Positions 63,048-64,000 of a stretch of DNA of 64,000 nucleotides are shown piece after piece. The position numbers and the translations under genes were made by a program. The notes under the pieces were generated by a model. That model was given only the letters and a program-made list of their open reading frames with translations. It searched no databases and had not been told where the DNA came from. The stretch comes from Anaerobacillus alkalilacustris (lineage in GTDB: Bacteria > Bacillota > Bacilli > Bacillales > Anaerobacillaceae), in NCBI RefSeq assembly GCF_001866005.1, contig NZ_MLQR01000001.1, positions 1-64,000 on the forward strand, in the 5' to 3' direction. Within the stretch, counting starts at the first letter, position 1; every line of letters begins with the position of its first letter.

Positions 63048-64000
63048 TTACATTAGTCTTACAATAAACGCTGTAGCAATACCGAAGTATATGAGTAACG
63101 ATAAAATATCGTTTATCGTTGTGATAAGAGGTCCTGATGCCACGGCAGGGTCAACTTTTAACTTATATAGGATTAGGGGAATGATCGTCCCTGCTAATGT
63201 ACCAATAATTAATGTAATTAGTAATGAACTGCCTACCACGAGGCCAAGTGTGAAATTTCCACGCCAAACAAACGCAATAATGGAAATTAAGATACCACAA
63301 GTGATCCCAATGATGATGCCTACCCATAATTCACGAAATACTAATTTAACAACTTGCTTTATATTTAAATCTTCCGAAACTAATCCTCTAACCACGACAG
63401 CTAGTGATTGAGTACCAGTATTTCCTGTCATACCTGCTATTAGGGGCATAAAGAATGCTAAGGCTACTACTGCTTCTAATGTTTCTTCAAAGCTACTTAT
63501 TATACCACCTGATATAAGACCAATAAATAATAATAAAATGAGCCAAGGGAGACGTCGATATGCAGCGACTAATGGTTTTGTGTTAAAATCAATCGCTTTA
63601 CCAGATGCAGATAATTTTTCTATGTCCTCATTTGCCTCTTGAATAACAACATCGATTATGTCATCGACTGTGATAACCCCAACTAACCTATTATCTTCTT
63701 CCACAACTGGTAAGGATACAAAGTCATAACGAGTAATTAATTTCGCAACTTCTTCCTGATCTGTATAAACATCTGCCATCACAACTCTACTATACATAAT
63801 TTCTTCAATTTTATCTTGTAGGTCTGCTAGTAGAAGGTCCCTATAAGAGACAACCCCTACTAACTTTTTCTGCTCATCTATAACATAAAGGTAGTTTAAG
63901 TATTCTGCAAGTTCAGCGAAATGCTTCAATTTGTCAACGGCCTCACGAATTGTAAAATGTTTCGGAATCCAGACATATCGATTGTTCATAATTCTACCGG
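63048..64000 (-). CDS. mgtE: magnesium transporter MgtE (5' end beyond window)
   Basis: The C-terminal ~317 residues of a ~450-residue Mg2+ channel are visible. They cover two CBS domains (VWIPKHFTIREAVDKL; VVEEDNRLVGVITVDDIID), a connecting helix and five membrane helices with the signature AGMTGNTGTQSLAVVVRG. The frame stays open to the window edge (residues GRI before the ATG at 63989), so the N-terminal domain lies outside and 63989 is not the start. The CBS domains sense Mg2+ and close the pore. Confidence 0.95.
   Translation of the reverse strand, partial: GRIMNNRYVWIPKHFTIREAVDKLKHFAELAEYLNYLYVIDEQKKLVGVVSYRDLLLADLQDKIEEIMYSRVVMADVYTDQEEVAKLITRYDFVSLPVVEEDNRLVGVITVDDIIDVVIQEANEDIEKLSASGKAIDFNTKPLVAAYRRLPWLILLLFIGLISGGIISSFEETLEAVVALAFFMPLIAGMTGNTGTQSLAVVVRGLVSEDLNIKQVVKLVFRELWVGIIIGITCGILISIIAFVWRGNFTLGLVVGSSLLITLIIGTLAGTIIPLILYKLKVDPAVASGPLITTINDILSLLIYFGIATAFIVRLM

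Overview
This window is the replication-origin region of a low-GC, endospore-forming Gram-positive bacterium of the Bacillaceae. The gene order follows the Bacillus subtilis oriC neighbourhood: gyrA-gyrB-remB-recF-rlbA-dnaN-dnaA on the minus strand, an AT-rich origin, then rpmH-rnpA-yidD-spoIIIJ-jag-mnmE-mnmG-rsmG-noc-soj-spo0J on the plus strand. Spore-former marks include YyaC, SpoIIIJ, Noc and Soj/Spo0J. Species cannot be fixed by eye.

Layout. 1-2.75 kb: remains of two rrn operons on the minus strand, with tRNA-Ile and tRNA-Ala in one spacer. The 16S and 23S genes are reduced to end fragments joined in impossible ways, most likely an assembly collapse. 2.9-14.3 kb: an HD-GYP protein with a degenerate active site, gyrase, RemB, RecF, RlbA, the sliding clamp and DnaA. 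Two clusters of DnaA boxes (12.8-12.95 and 14.48-14.75 kb) form a bipartite oriC, the first with a DnaA-trio unwinding element. 15-25.8 kb: ribosomal protein L34, RNase P protein, membrane insertase, tRNA-modification genes, and chromosome segregation and nucleoid-occlusion genes with two perfect parS sites. 26-33.8 kb: a cysteine-desulfurase-like protein, DUF554, YyaC, a YkvI-type membrane protein, YyzM, the molybdoenzyme YyaE and YchF. 33.9-35.2 kb: the rpsF-ssb-rpsR operon with a probable S6:S18 leader. 35.3-42.6 kb: a potassium and c-di-AMP block made of a K+ channel, a c-di-AMP riboswitch, ktrA, a frameshifted ktrB, a second ktrA, yybS and gdpP. 42.6-44.5 kb: rplI and the replicative helicase. 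45.1-47.5 kb: a preQ1-riboswitch-controlled queCDEF operon. 48.2-50.8 kb: purA and six tRNA genes. 51-60.5 kb: an M23 endopeptidase, the walRKHIJ-htrA essential two-component operon, a tiny CxxH/CxxC protein and rlmH, with a second DnaA-box cluster. 61.7-64 kb: a NERD-domain protein and the 3' part of mgtE.

Beyond the genes, three repeat systems stand out. (1) A dispersed, mosaic element of about 100-250 bp (called R1 here) occurs at least six times in intergenic gaps, often touching a terminator or other hairpin, with a piece inside an rRNA spacer. (2) A seven-copy tandem array of 52 bp lies between queF and purA. (3) A twenty-copy tandem array of hairpins lies after rlmH, also at 52 bp where measured. 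Fifty-two base pairs is close to five helical turns, so both arrays would present each unit on the same face of the DNA.

Several short features lie outside the long open reading frames: rpmH, the CxxH/CxxC gene, eight tRNAs and the riboswitches. Apparent one-base indels in ktrB (two) and at the start of the NERD gene (one), together with the scrambled rRNA, mean read-level confirmation is needed before calling these genes broken.
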